DNA of 64,000 nt from Mycobacterium sp. AZCC_0083. GTDB lineage: Bacteria; Actinomycetota; Actinomycetes; Mycobacteriales; Mycobacteriaceae. Position numbers and translations under genes: made by a program. Below are positions 38,776-48,887 of this stretch, one piece after another (positions within the stretch are counted from its first letter, which is position 1; each line of letters starts with the position of its first letter). The stretch spans positions 248,001 through 312,000 of the forward strand of contig NZ_JACHGP010000010.1 in the NCBI RefSeq assembly GCF_014202335.1, in the 5' to 3' direction. Under the pieces are notes generated by a model. It saw only the letters and a list, made by a program, of their open reading frames with translations, ran no database searches and had not been told where the DNA came from.

Positions 38776-39471
38776 TCAGGCGTTGGCTCGCTCGCGAATC
38801 GGCTTGCCAAGTTCCGCACGCACGCCGCGGGTGACGTCGTCGGCCAGGACCTCGTCGGCACCCGACTCGATGCCGTCGAGTACCTGGCGGACCACGTCGG
38901 CGGGATCTGACTTGGGAGCGTCGCTGAACTTGCCCATGTCGGTGTCGACCAGCCCGACGTAGACGCCCAAGACCTGCACGCCGCGGGGGCCGAGTTCGGT
39001 GCGCATCGAATCCGTTGCGTACGCCACCGCGGCCTTCGACACCCCGTAGCTCGCCCCGATGGGTAACCACGCGAGTACCGACGCGACGTTGACGATGGCA
39101 CCGGACCTCTCGGCGATCCGGTCGGCGAACGTGGAAGCCGTTGCGAGCGGGCCGAATAGGTTCGTCTCCAGCTCCGCACGGAGTTTGGACGTATCCGGGT
39201 CCAACACCGACGTCATGCGCGCGATGCCTGCGTTGTTGATCAGAACGCTCACGTCGGACGCCGTCCTTCCGGCCTCGGCGACGGATCGGGCGTCGGTGAC
39301 GTCGAGCTGCAGCGCAACGACGCGTGGGTCTTCTGCATCGACCGTTTGTGGGTCGCGGGCCGCCGCATAGACCTTGGCGACGCCACGGTCGAGCAGCTGG
39401 GCGATGTACTCGCGGCCCATCCCGCGGTTGGCTCCGGTGACGAGCACAGTCTGACCGGCGAGCGAAGTCAT
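38776..39471 (-). CDS. Short-chain dehydrogenase/reductase
   Basis: 231 residues. Classical SDR: TGANRGMG cofactor motif near 13-20, NNAG at about 79, and YGVSK active site near 142-146 with the upstream Ser in NVASVLAW. Substrate unknown. Two palindromes lie upstream (39486-39503 and 39539-39556), like that before the adjacent TetR gene, so that regulator probably controls it. Confidence 0.88.
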   Translation of the reverse strand: MTSLAGQTVLVTGANRGMGREYIAQLLDRGVAKVYAAARDPQTVDAEDPRVVALQLDVTDARSVAEAGRTASDVSVLINNAGIARMTSVLDPDTSKLRAELETNLFGPLATASTFADRIAERSGAIVNVASVLAWLPIGASYGVSKAAVAYATDSMRTELGPRGVQVLGVYVGLVDTDMGKFSDAPKSDPADVVRQVLDGIESGADEVLADDVTRGVRAELGKPIRERANA

Positions 39472-39485
39472 GTGATTCTCCTGTA

Positions 39486-39503
39486 GTAAACCGTTCGGTG
39501 TAC
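39486..39503. promoter_or_regulatory. TetR-type operator 1 (before the SDR gene)
   Basis: GTAAACCGTTCGGTGTAC, an imperfect palindrome sharing the GTAnACCG-CGGTnTAC form with the other two copies. It lies 14 bp before the SDR start. Confidence 0.75.
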
Positions 39504-39538
39504 TTGCATTGGCGACTGTAGCAGCTGCTGAGAGGGTT

Positions 39539-39556
39539 GTAAACCGATCGGTCTAC
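39539..39556. promoter_or_regulatory. TetR-type operator 2 (end of the tetR gene)
   Basis: GTAAACCGATCGGTCTAC, the best palindrome of the three (8 of 9 half-site pairs). It lies 2 bp after the tetR stop and 53 bp from operator 1. Confidence 0.8.
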
Positions 39557-39557
39557 T

Positions 39558-40118
39558 TCACTGGATGCCTTGGTCGAGCAGCGTCTGCGCCGCCTTGCGG
39601 GCGTGTGCCCACGGCGTGCGGTCGTCGAGGGAGGTCGACAGCGCCCCGGCACCTTCGTAGAGCACGGCGAGCTGGTTGGCCAGCAGCTTGGGGTTGGCGG
39701 CACCGGCTTGTTTCGTCAGCGTGGCGAGGCCGTTCACGAAGTTGCGCTTGTGGGTGTGCACGATGTCTTGAACTTCTGGCATGGCGTCGGCAGCCTCGAC
39801 GGCGGCGTTGTGGAACGGGCAGCCACGCATGGGTCCGCGCGGAGTGTCGAACAGTGCAAGGATCCGGGCGCGGGGGTCTCGCCGGTCGGCATCCGGTCCG
39901 GGTTGGATGGGGTCGCCGACGCCTCGCTGGATGGTGCGCAGGTACTCCTCCACCACGGCGGACTTGCTCGGAAAGTGTTGGTAAAGAGTCCGTTTGGATA
40001 CCGACGCTTCGTTGGCAAGTCGCTCGACGCCGGTCGCGTTGATGCCTTCGTGATAGAACAGCCTGGTCGCGGTGTCGAGGATGCGCTGGCGTGCGCCACG
40101 ACCACCCTGGGTACTCAT
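39558..40118 (-). CDS. TetR-family regulator of the SDR gene
   Basis: 186 residues. N-terminal TetR helix-turn-helix: ARQRILDTATRLFYHEGINATGVERLANEASVSKRTLYQHFPSK region (residues 9-50). The C-terminal ligand-binding domain contains Cys in GPMRGCPFHNAA. A palindrome (40126-40143) lies 8 bp before its start and two more lie before the SDR gene, consistent with autoregulation and SDR control. Ligand unknown. Confidence 0.9.
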   Translation of the reverse strand: MSTQGGRGARQRILDTATRLFYHEGINATGVERLANEASVSKRTLYQHFPSKSAVVEEYLRTIQRGVGDPIQPGPDADRRDPRARILALFDTPRGPMRGCPFHNAAVEAADAMPEVQDIVHTHKRNFVNGLATLTKQAGAANPKLLANQLAVLYEGAGALSTSLDDRTPWAHARKAAQTLLDQGIQ

Positions 40119-40125
40119 GCCTGAA

Positions 40126-40143
40126 GTATACCGATAGGTTTAC
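40126..40143. promoter_or_regulatory. TetR-type operator 3 (before tetR)
   Basis: GTATACCGATAGGTTTAC, same family as the two sites near 39.5 kb. It sits 8 bp before the ATG at 40118 and overlaps the stop codon of the next TetR gene. Confidence 0.75.
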
Positions 40144-40808
40144 TTCGTGGCCAGAATCGACTCGAACAGACGCGCCGCCTCCTCGTGCGAGATCTCGGCG
40201 TGCTCACGCGTATCGCCCAGTCCGACAAAGACATTAACGCCGAGCGGTAGCAACACCTGCCTGACCGGGTCGACGAACCCGGTGAAGGTCTCGGCGAGCT
40301 CGAGGGTGATGAAGCCGTGCGCGAAACTCCACAACTGAGCCGCAATGCACTGGGGGTCTTGTTGTCTGACCCTGCCGGTGTTCACCAGCCGTGCGCACGC
40401 GTCCAGGACGTGAGTGTAGGCGCCCAAGAACGCGTGTGAACGTCCACTCGCGCAGGAGGATTCGGTCTGTTGGGGCCGATAGCTTCCGCGTGTCGACAGG
40501 CCGAACATCAGGTCGTAGAGGTGGGGGTTCTCGCGAGCGACCTGCCGACACGTCAGCGCCTGAAGCGCGAGATCGGCCATCGGATCGTCGGTCACGGGCA
40601 GTCGAAGAAACTCTGCGCCGAGCTCCTTGAAACCCTGATCGATGACGGCACGGGTGAGCTCGGGAATCCCACCGAAGTGGCTGTAGACCGCCATCGTCGA
40701 CAGCCCCGCTGCCGCCGCGACCGTGCGGGCCTTGATGGCCGATGGCCCCTGTTCGGCCAGTAGGCGGATGGCTGCCTCGACGAGCCGCTCGGGCACACCC
40801 TCCGGCAT
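40140..40808 (-). CDS. TetR-family regulator, divergent from the OYE gene
   Basis: 222 residues. Helix-turn-helix at about 8-45 (VEAAIRLLAEQGPSAIKARTVAAAAGLSTMAVYSHF region). The C-terminal domain resembles the TetR_C_33-type. A pair of identical 13-bp sites at 40837-40870 lies in the gap to the OYE gene, whose expression it most likely controls. The stop codon lies inside the operator of the neighbouring TetR gene. Confidence 0.9.
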   Translation of the reverse strand: MPEGVPERLVEAAIRLLAEQGPSAIKARTVAAAAGLSTMAVYSHFGGIPELTRAVIDQGFKELGAEFLRLPVTDDPMADLALQALTCRQVARENPHLYDLMFGLSTRGSYRPQQTESSCASGRSHAFLGAYTHVLDACARLVNTGRVRQQDPQCIAAQLWSFAHGFITLELAETFTGFVDPVRQVLLPLGVNVFVGLGDTREHAEISHEEAARLFESILATK

Positions 40809-40836
40809 TGCTTCACGACTCCCTTGCGACGTAAGG

Positions 40837-40870
40837 ATAACTTCGTTATATTAGCCGATAACTTCGTTAT
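40837..40870. promoter_or_regulatory. Two identical 13-bp TetR sites, 21 bp apart
   Basis: ATAACTTCGTTAT occurs at 40837-40849 and 40858-40870, exactly the same and in the same orientation. Each is an inverted ATAAC-N3-GTTAT repeat. The 21-bp spacing is two helical turns, so two dimers could bind one face. They lie 28 bp before the tetR start and 47 bp before the OYE start. Confidence 0.7.
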
Positions 40871-40917
40871 TGCACGTCAATCCCGTCATGCGCGGCGTCC
40901 CTGAAAGGAAGGTCCCC

Positions 40918-42162
<1,245 letters not shown>

Positions 42163-42210
42163 CGCACGGTTACCGGGCAGTATCGATTCGATCGACTAAC
42201 GTCACAGAGC

Positions 42211-43308
42211 ATGTCCAGAGGTCCGGCCCCGCGACGTAGGGCGACTCTGGCCTCGTTGGCCGCCGAGCTGAAGGTTTCGCGCACCACGATCTCCAACGCG
42301 TACAACCGGCCGGATCAACTCTCGCCCGACCTGCGCGATCGTGTGCTGGCAACCGCCAAGCGGCTGGGTTACGCCGGGCCCGATCCGGTGGCGCGCTCGC
42401 TGCGCACCCGTCGGGCGGGGGCCGTCGGCCTGCTGATCACCGAACCGCTCAACTACTCGTTCAGCGATCCGGCGGCGATGGACTTCGTCGCCGGTCTCGC
42501 CGAGTCGTGCGAGGAAGCCGGGCAGGGCCTACTGCTCGTCGCCGTCGGGCCCAACCGCACCGTGGATCACGGCACGGCTGCCGTCCTCTCCGCCGGCGTC
42601 GACGGCTTCATCGTGTACGCCGCCTCCGACGACGATCCGTATCTGCCCGTCGTCGCGCAGCGCGCCCTGCCCACGGTGGTCGTCGACCAACCCAAGGACC
42701 TTCCTGGCGCATCCCGGGTCGGCATCGACGACCGCGCGGCGATGCGCGCCATGGCCGAGCACGTGGTTGGCCTCGGGCATCGCGAGATCGGGCTGTTGAC
42801 GATGCGGCTTGGGCGCGACTGGCCGCACAGTGCAGGCGGCCCTGCGGTGGCCGATCCGGAGCGGGTCGACAGCCCGCACTTCCACGTCCAGCGCGAACGC
42901 ATCAACGGCGTCCACGACGCGATGCGCGCCGCCGGGCTGGATCCAAAATCCCTGACCGTGGTGGAGAGCTACGAGCACCTTCCGACGTCGGGCGGGGCAG
43001 CCGCCGAGGTGGCATTGGAAGCCAATCCGCGGATCACCGCGCTGATGTGCACCGCCGACGTGTTGGCGCTCTCGGCGATGGACTATCTGCGGGCGCGCGG
43101 CATCTACGTGCCCGGCCAGATGACGGTGACCGGGTTCGACGGCATCCCCGACGCGTTGGCCCGCGGACTGACGACGGTGAAGCAGCCCAGCATCGAGAAG
43201 GGCAGGCACGCCGGGCGGCTGCTGCACAACCCGCCGCGCTCCGGCCTGCCCGTGGTCGAGGTGCTCGACACCGAAGTGGTGCGCGGCCGGACATCTGGCC
43301 CGGTCTAA
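42211..43308 (+). CDS. LacI-family regulator (Rv3575c-like)
   Basis: 365 residues. The LacI DNA-binding helix-turn-helix (about 11-35: TLASLAAELKVSRTTISNAYNRP) and hinge region are clear. The periplasmic-binding-protein fold follows. Ligand unknown; ortholog of Rv3575c, located next to kstR. It ends by overlapping the convergent trehalose-phosphatase by 4 bp. Confidence 0.92.
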   Translation: MSRGPAPRRRATLASLAAELKVSRTTISNAYNRPDQLSPDLRDRVLATAKRLGYAGPDPVARSLRTRRAGAVGLLITEPLNYSFSDPAAMDFVAGLAESCEEAGQGLLLVAVGPNRTVDHGTAAVLSAGVDGFIVYAASDDDPYLPVVAQRALPTVVVDQPKDLPGASRVGIDDRAAMRAMAEHVVGLGHREIGLLTMRLGRDWPHSAGGPAVADPERVDSPHFHVQRERINGVHDAMRAAGLDPKSLTVVESYEHLPTSGGAAAEVALEANPRITALMCTADVLALSAMDYLRARGIYVPGQMTVTGFDGIPDALARGLTTVKQPSIEKGRHAGRLLHNPPRSGLPVVEVLDTEVVRGRTSGPV

Positions 43309-44048
43309 CGCCGCTGCTCCAACAGGTAGGTCAGCGCGCTCGCGACGTCCTCTGGGGATTCCACCCGATATCCCGCCAACGTGTCGCCGGGCCCGACCTT
43401 GACCCCGACGTCGCTCATCCGCATCCGCCGGAACACCTTCTCGTCGGTGACGTCGTCGCCGAAGAACACCACGGCCGTCGCGCCGTCCCGGTCGCGGATG
43501 ATGTCGACCGCCTCACCCTTGTCGGTCGAGATGACCGCGAACTCCAGCACCGCCTTGCCCGCGGTGACCTCGGCGTCCCACGCCCGTGCGGCGGCCCGCG
43601 CCTCGTCCAGCGCATCCGCGCCATCGGCCGCGCTGGCATTGCGCACGTGCAGCGCGACACTGGCCAGCTTTGGCTCCACGGTCACGCCGGGTCGGTTCGC
43701 GGCGATCTCCGTCAGTTCGCTGATGATCCGGTCCAGCAGATCCTTGTCGATGTCGTGCGCGAACCCGGTGTCGAACTCCGCGCCGTGACTGCCAACCAGA
43801 TGCACCGGCGGCGGCATGGAGGACAACTCGCGCAACGTGCTCAGGGCCCGCCCGGAGACCAACGCGACGGTGGTCGACGGTAGCGCGGCCAGCGCGAGCA
43901 GTGCCTCGGCAGCGCCGGGCAGGGGAAGGGCGTCGGCGGGGTTGGGGACGATCGGTGCGAGGGTGCCGTCGAAGTCAGAGGCGACGAGCAGGTGCGGTGT
44001 CGCAGCGACGCCGTCGAGCGCACGGACGAGATCTACCGGGAGGCGCAC
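43305..44048 (-). CDS. otsB: Trehalose-6-phosphate phosphatase
   Basis: Dephosphorylates trehalose-6-phosphate. 247 residues from a GTG. HAD core: DFDGTLAPI near 25-33, the Ser/Thr-containing LVSGR motif, Lys of TDKGEAV and the GDDVTDEKVF motif. Stand-alone single-domain form, shorter than M. tuberculosis OtsB2. Sits between lacI and kstR, which is not its position in M. tuberculosis. Confidence 0.9.
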   Translation of the reverse strand: MRLPVDLVRALDGVAATPHLLVASDFDGTLAPIVPNPADALPLPGAAEALLALAALPSTTVALVSGRALSTLRELSSMPPPVHLVGSHGAEFDTGFAHDIDKDLLDRIISELTEIAANRPGVTVEPKLASVALHVRNASAADGADALDEARAAARAWDAEVTAGKAVLEFAVISTDKGEAVDIIRDRDGATAVVFFGDDVTDEKVFRRMRMSDVGVKVGPGDTLAGYRVESPEDVASALTYLLEQRR

Positions 44049-44051
44049 CGG

Positions 44052-44738
44052 TCAAATCTTAGGGTGTTCCCCATCGCCGATGAGTAGCCGCATCGCGAGG
44101 TCCAGTCGCTTGCTGACGTCGGTGGCCGAGGCGCGCCGGGTTAGCCAGGCCAGCAGGTTCGATAGCCACACGTCGGAGATCACGCGGGCGATGTGGAACT
44201 GGTCCTCGGTCGGCTCGCCCTCGCTCATGGCGCGGGCGAACATCGAGTCCATCAGCTTGCCGACGTGATCAACCTCACCGGCGGCCGAGGCATCGGCGAA
44301 CACGAACGCACGCGTCATGGCCTCGGTCAGCAGGGGGTTGCGTTGCATGGAGCGGTTGAGCTTGCTGACCATGATGTTGAGTCGCTGATATGGGGTGCCG
44401 CCCGAGAGGGAAGCACGGTCGGTCTTGGCGTCGATGCGCTCGAACTCCCGGCCGAGAGCGGACACCAGGAGGTGCACCTTCGACGGGAAGTAGCGGTACA
44501 GCGTGCCGACCGCGACATCCGCGCGTTCGGCCACTGCACGCATCTGAACTGCCTCGTAACCGCCCTTGGAGGCGATGGCGAGGGTGGCGTCCAGGATGCG
44601 CTTTCGACGCTCGCGTTGAGCCTCGGACCCGAGTTCGGATTCTGCAAGAACGGCCACGTTCATCACCTGACGCGGGCTGGCGGCCGAATCGGACCCCGAA
44701 CCCGGATTGGTAACTGCTGGCTGTGAAGACCCTGACAT
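44052..44738 (-). CDS. kstR: KstR, TetR-family repressor of cholesterol catabolism
   Basis: Repressor of the large sterol regulon, released by 3-oxo-4-cholestenoyl-CoA-type ligands. 228 residues from ATG 44738 (AAGGAG site upstream); a start at 44663 would give 203 residues, close to the M. tuberculosis length. Helix-turn-helix segment RERRKRILDATLAIAS to ADVAVGTLYRYFPSK. The C-terminal ligand domain (SNLLAWLTRRASATDVSKRLDLAMRLLIG) is nearly the same as in M. tuberculosis. A perfect KstR box is in the gap to fadE34. Confidence 0.95.
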   Translation of the reverse strand: MSGSSQPAVTNPGSGSDSAASPRQVMNVAVLAESELGSEAQRERRKRILDATLAIASKGGYEAVQMRAVAERADVAVGTLYRYFPSKVHLLVSALGREFERIDAKTDRASLSGGTPYQRLNIMVSKLNRSMQRNPLLTEAMTRAFVFADASAAGEVDHVGKLMDSMFARAMSEGEPTEDQFHIARVISDVWLSNLLAWLTRRASATDVSKRLDLAMRLLIGDGEHPKI

Positions 44739-44879
44739 GCGGCGGTCAGCTCCTTCAGATTGCGCACTGGGTGAAAACGATACGCATGCCGAACTCTGAT
44801 TTCCCACCTCCGTGCCCCCGGGACACCCACGTGTCCTGCTGTAATGGCGGTCGACTTGACGTCAGAACGCTGGCACCAT

Positions 44880-44893
44880 TAGAACACGTTCTA
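44880..44893. promoter_or_regulatory. KstR operator, kstR-fadE34
   Basis: TAGAACACGTTCTA, matching the KstR consensus TnnAACnnGTTnnA and with complementary outer arms. It lies 142 bp before the kstR start and 43 bp before the fadE34 start, suited to controlling both. Confidence 0.9.
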
Positions 44894-44935
44894 GTGAGAA
44901 GCATCGCGTTCTCGCCCAAGGCTAGGAGGCCGGAG

Positions 44936-47134
44936 ATGCCTGTTGCGTCCGCCACCGTCACTGACGAAGAGTTTGCCGTGCGCGACATGGTCCGTAGCTG
45001 GGCCGCGTCTTCGGACTCGATTTCGGCCGCCCGTGCGGTCGAGCAGGGCGACCCCGACGCGTGGCGGGCCCCGTACCAGGGCCTGGCGCGACTGGGGATC
45101 TTCGGCGTCGCGATCCCCGAGGAACTGGGCGGTGCAGGCGGAAGCGTCGAAGACCTCTGCCTGATGATCGACGAGGCGGCCGCCGCGCTGGTGCCTGGCC
45201 CGGTGGCGACGACGGCGCTGGCCACCCTGGTCATCACCGACGAGACCCTCCTTGAAGCACTGGCCTCGGGCGAACGCACCGCGGGCGTCGCGCTGCGCTC
45301 CGACATCGGCTACGAATCGGGCACCGCCACGGGCACTGCCGAGTTCGTCTTGGGCGGGTTGGCAGACGGCTTGTTGATCCTGCCCGCCGGTGCTGGGGGT
45401 CCCCCCGCTTGCGGGGGAGAGCGCAGCGACTCGGGGGTTGTTACTGCTGACAAGTGGGTGCTGGTCGACGCCACCGCCGACGGCGTGACGGTCGAGGCAT
45501 TGACCGCCACCGACTTCTCGCGCCCGCTGGCTCGCGTCACGCTGTCGTCGGCGCCTGCCGCCACGCTCGATCTGGCGTATCAGCGCGTCGTCGACCTGGC
45601 CGCCACCGTGATGGCCGCCGAGGCCGCCGGGCTGGCGCGCTGGATGCTCGAGACGGCGACCGAGTACGCGAAGGTGCGCGAGCAGTTCGGCAAGCCGATC
45701 GGCAGCTTCCAGGCGGTCAAGCACATGTGCGCCGAGATGCTGCTGCGTTCCGAGCAGATCCGGGTCGCCGCCGCGGACGCGGCGGGCGCCGTCACCGACA
45801 AGGACGAACTGCAGCTGTCGATCGCCGTTGCGGTCGCTGCTGTCATCGGCATCGAAGCGGCAAAGGTCAACGCGCGCGACTGCATCCAGGTGCTCGGCGG
45901 CATCGGCATCACCTGGGAGCACGATGCGCATCTCTACATGCGCCGTGCCTACGCCCTTGCACAGTTCCTCGGCGGCAAGTCGCATTGGCTGCGGCGCAGC
46001 ACGGAGCTGACCCGGGCCGGCGTGCGCAGGCAACTGCACGTCGACGTCGTTGGCGCCGAAGACATTCGACCTGAGATCGCGGCCACCATCGCCGACATCG
46101 CGGCCCTGACCGAAGACAAGTGGCGGGTGGCACTTGCCGAGACGGGGCTGCTGGCGCCGCACTGGCCGAAGCCGTACGGGCGCGCCGCCACCCCGGCCGA
46201 GCAGTTGGTGATCGACCAGGAGCTCGCCGCGGCGGGTGTCGCGCGTCCCGACCTGGTCATCGGATGGTGGGCTGCGCCAACGATTCTCGAGCACGGAACC
46301 CCGGAGCAGATCGAACGCTTCGTACCTCCCACGTTGACCGGCGAGGTGTTCTGGTGCCAGCTGTTCAGTGAACCGGGCGCAGGTTCCGATCTCGCCTCAC
46401 TGCGCATGAAAGCCGTTCGCGCCGAAGGTGCGGACGCGAGGAGCAATGGAAGGTCAGGTTGGCTTCTCACCGGGCAGAAGGTATGGACGTCGCGAGCGGA
46501 CTGGGCCCAGTGGGGTGTGTGTCTCGCGAGAACGGACCCAGACGCTCCAAAACACAAGGGCATCACGTACTTCCTGGTCGACATGCGCTCTGAGGGCATC
46601 GACATCCGGCCGCTGCGCGAGATCACCGGCGACAACCTCTTCAACGAGGTGTTCTTCGATGACGTGTTCGTGCCCGACGAGATGGTCGTCGGAGACGTCA
46701 ACGGTGGTTGGCCGCTCGCCCGCACCACGCTGGCCAACGAGCGGATCGCGATGGCCTCCGGCGGTGCCCTCGACAAGGGCATGGAGCATCTACTCGAAAT
46801 CGTCGAGGGGCGTGACCTCGACGTCGCCGAACTCGACCAGCTCGGCGTTCTGATCGTGGCGGCTCAGGTGGGCTCGCTCCTCGATCAGCTGATCGCGAAG
46901 ATGGCTCTTGGCGGCCATGATCCGGGTGCGCCGTCGAGTGTGCGCAAGCTGATCGGAGTGCGTTACCGGCAGTCGCTCGCCGAGATCATCATGGAGTCCT
47001 ACGCCGGATCCGGGATCGTCGATTCGCCCGACGTGCGGTACTTCCTCAACACCAGGTGCCTGTCCATCGCGGGCGGCACCGAACAGATCCTGCTCACCGT
47101 CGCAGGCGAACGGCTCCTCGGCCTGCCGCGTTAG
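44936..47134 (+). CDS. fadE34: Acyl-CoA dehydrogenase FadE34 (double-domain)
   Basis: Fused acyl-CoA dehydrogenase for sterol side-chain beta-oxidation (ChsE3). 732 residues; ATG 44936 follows AGGAGG. Two ACAD domains: the first (about 1-370) with AVKHMCAEMLLRSEQIR, the second (about 375-732) with the SEPGAGSDLASL and YAGSG segments and a terminal GGTEQILL region. An 18-21-residue insertion near 155-175 (Gly/Pro/Ser-rich) is encoded by a GC-rich element at 45393-45440. Confidence 0.93.
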   Translation: MPVASATVTDEEFAVRDMVRSWAASSDSISAARAVEQGDPDAWRAPYQGLARLGIFGVAIPEELGGAGGSVEDLCLMIDEAAAALVPGPVATTALATLVITDETLLEALASGERTAGVALRSDIGYESGTATGTAEFVLGGLADGLLILPAGAGGPPACGGERSDSGVVTADKWVLVDATADGVTVEALTATDFSRPLARVTLSSAPAATLDLAYQRVVDLAATVMAAEAAGLARWMLETATEYAKVREQFGKPIGSFQAVKHMCAEMLLRSEQIRVAAADAAGAVTDKDELQLSIAVAVAAVIGIEAAKVNARDCIQVLGGIGITWEHDAHLYMRRAYALAQFLGGKSHWLRRSTELTRAGVRRQLHVDVVGAEDIRPEIAATIADIAALTEDKWRVALAETGLLAPHWPKPYGRAATPAEQLVIDQELAAAGVARPDLVIGWWAAPTILEHGTPEQIERFVPPTLTGEVFWCQLFSEPGAGSDLASLRMKAVRAEGADARSNGRSGWLLTGQKVWTSRADWAQWGVCLARTDPDAPKHKGITYFLVDMRSEGIDIRPLREITGDNLFNEVFFDDVFVPDEMVVGDVNGGWPLARTTLANERIAMASGGALDKGMEHLLEIVEGRDLDVAELDQLGVLIVAAQVGSLLDQLIAKMALGGHDPGAPSSVRKLIGVRYRQSLAEIIMESYAGSGIVDSPDVRYFLNTRCLSIAGGTEQILLTVAGERLLGLPR
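45393..45440 (+). repeat. GC-rich element inserted in frame in fadE34, diverged form
   Basis: Palindromic GGGGGTCCCCCCGCTTGCGG followed by GGGAGAGCGCAGCGACTCGG and GGG. The second half resembles the dispersed repeat (GAGCGAAGCGAC) with changes. It is in the reading frame and lies in a surface-loop-like insert. Confidence 0.55.
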
Positions 47135-47673
47135 TACGTGGTCTGCGCGCAGGCGCTCGGCGAGGTCAGGTTGACGTTCGCGTACACCACCTGGATGTAC
47201 GAGCAGACGATGTAGTCGGCGTCGGTCTTCGGCTGGCCGGTGGACCAGTCGGTGGTGCGGGTGTTGCCGTGCAAGGTGAACTTCTCGGGCGGTCCGCCGT
47301 CGAAGTACACGGTGCTGAACTCAACCGGCCCAGCGGATTTGAACATCCTGGTGTTGGGGGCATCGAAGTCGGAGTCCAGGTAGACCAACTTGTTCATCGA
47401 CCGCAGCGTGGTGTTCTGCTTAGCGTAGAACTGGGCAGGGAAACCGGTCGGACCGTCGGGCGTCAGCAGGTTCGCTGCCGACGTGAAGTAGCACTGGTTG
47501 TCGGCCTTCACGCAGTTGGCGGTGGTATGGATCTCCAGCGTGGTCACGTCGTCGATGGGGATCGACGCGGTGGCGGAGTTCTGCGCGGCCGCGGACACGG
47601 CCGTCGGCGCGACGAGGGCCATGGCGAGCCACGTCGCCGAGATCAGCGCGGCAGAGCAGGCAAACCGTTTCAT
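47131..47673 (-). CDS. Secreted protein of unknown function (Rv3572-like)
   Basis: 180 residues from ATG 47673. A signal peptide ends near 28 (APTAVSAAAQ). The mature part has four Cys (paired CVKADNQC and C near 158 and 175), so probably two disulfides. It is the ortholog of Rv3572 by position between fadE34 and kshB. Overlaps the fadE34 stop by 4 bp. Function unknown. Confidence 0.82.
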   Translation of the reverse strand: MKRFACSAALISATWLAMALVAPTAVSAAAQNSATASIPIDDVTTLEIHTTANCVKADNQCYFTSAANLLTPDGPTGFPAQFYAKQNTTLRSMNKLVYLDSDFDAPNTRMFKSAGPVEFSTVYFDGGPPEKFTLHGNTRTTDWSTGQPKTDADYIVCSYIQVVYANVNLTSPSACAQTTY

Positions 47674-47713
47674 GGTGCTCCCTCTTCAGGTCCGGCGAAT
47701 GTTAGCCCGCGGC

Positions 47714-48781
47714 CTATTCGTCGTAGGTGACTTCGACCGAATCCGATGTTGGGTGGGATTGGCAGGCGAGGATCAAACCCTCGTCCAGGTCGGACTGTTC
47801 GAGCACGTCGTTGACGTGCATGTCGACGGTGCCGGATTTGACCAGCACCGCGCAGGCCCCGCAGTGCCCCTCGCGGCAGGAGAACGGTGCGTCCAGGCCC
47901 TTGTCGAGCAGCACGTCGAGGAGCTTGGCGTTGCGCGGCCAGCTGACCTCGTGGGTCTCACCGTCCAGCGTCACTACCGCCGTTGCGGGCCCCTCGTCGC
48001 TGTCGTCTTCCTCGATCACCACTGCGGCGAACGGGTCGGACTCCAGCGATTTGAAGACCTCGATGTGCACCCGCTCCGGTGCCGCACCTGCCGTTTTGAG
48101 GGCTTCCTCGGCGCCGGCCATGAACGGGCCAGGGCCGCAGACGAAGGCGTCCCGGCCCAGGTACTGCCCGATCAGACCGCCGAGCGCCACCGCGGTCGGC
48201 AAACCCTGAACCGTCTCGAGCCAGTGCACGACTGTCAGCCGGTCGGGGTACTTGGCCGCGAGATCGCGCAATGCCGCGGCGAAGATCACCGACTTCTCGT
48301 CGCGGTTGGCGTAGATCAACGCCACCTTGCCGCTGCCCTCGGACAGCGCCGACTTGAGAATCGCCATCATCGGGGTGATACCGCTGCCCGCGGCCAGCAG
48401 CAGGAAGTCGGTGTCCAGCGTCTTGGGCACGAACGTGCCCGACGGCGCCAGCACGTGGATCTTCATGCCGGGGTGCGCGTTGTCGCACAGCCAGTTCGAT
48501 GCGTAGCCGCCGACGGTGCGCTTGACGGTGACGGTCAGCGCGTCGCCGGTGAACGGCGAGCTGCACAGCGAGTAGCAGCGGGCCACCGAGCCGGTGCGGT
48601 CGCTTGGCACCCGAAGGGTGAGGAACTGGCCTGGCGCGTAGCGCAGCCGGTCGGCCGGGATCGGCGGGGCGTCTGGTCCGTCGGGAACCTTGAAGACCAG
48701 TGAACGCACGTCGGCGGTCTCGTCGACGACATCTGCCACCTGCAGCTCGAGCACATGGCTGCCGAGCGGCTCATCCGTCAC
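47714..48781 (-). CDS. kshB: 3-ketosteroid 9alpha-hydroxylase reductase KshB
   Basis: Transfers electrons from NADH to the oxygenase KshA, which opens ring B of 3-ketosteroids with C9 hydroxylation. 355 residues from GTG 48781. An FAD-binding barrel with the RCYSLCSSP motif, an NAD-binding domain with CGPGPFM, and a C-terminal plant-type 2Fe-2S domain with CREGHCGAC and a distal Cys in LACQS. KstR boxes lie in the divergent region upstream. Confidence 0.95.
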   Translation of the reverse strand: MTDEPLGSHVLELQVADVVDETADVRSLVFKVPDGPDAPPIPADRLRYAPGQFLTLRVPSDRTGSVARCYSLCSSPFTGDALTVTVKRTVGGYASNWLCDNAHPGMKIHVLAPSGTFVPKTLDTDFLLLAAGSGITPMMAILKSALSEGSGKVALIYANRDEKSVIFAAALRDLAAKYPDRLTVVHWLETVQGLPTAVALGGLIGQYLGRDAFVCGPGPFMAGAEEALKTAGAAPERVHIEVFKSLESDPFAAVVIEEDDSDEGPATAVVTLDGETHEVSWPRNAKLLDVLLDKGLDAPFSCREGHCGACAVLVKSGTVDMHVNDVLEQSDLDEGLILACQSHPTSDSVEVTYDE

Positions 48782-48819
48782 AGTCCGTACTTCCTCTCGT
48801 CGTACTTGCGCCTCAGAAC

Positions 48820-48833
48820 TAGAACACGTTACA
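48820..48833. promoter_or_regulatory. KstR operator A, kshB side
   Basis: TAGAACACGTTACA, full match to TnnAACnnGTTnnA, 39 bp before the kshB start. Confidence 0.85.
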
Positions 48834-48887
48834 AAAATGCTCTTCCGCAGGTCTAGCGACCGTGGGATTGCCTTACTCGACACAAAT

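Noticed and set aside
40837..40870. loxP-like word ATAACTTCGT
   Set aside because: Only part of the arm matches and there is no 8-bp spacer arrangement; an operator pair between divergent genes explains it better.
44739..44935. Long N-terminal extension of fadE34 (from 44723)
   Set aside because: Crosses the KstR box and promoter; the ATG at 44936 has a strong AGGAGG.
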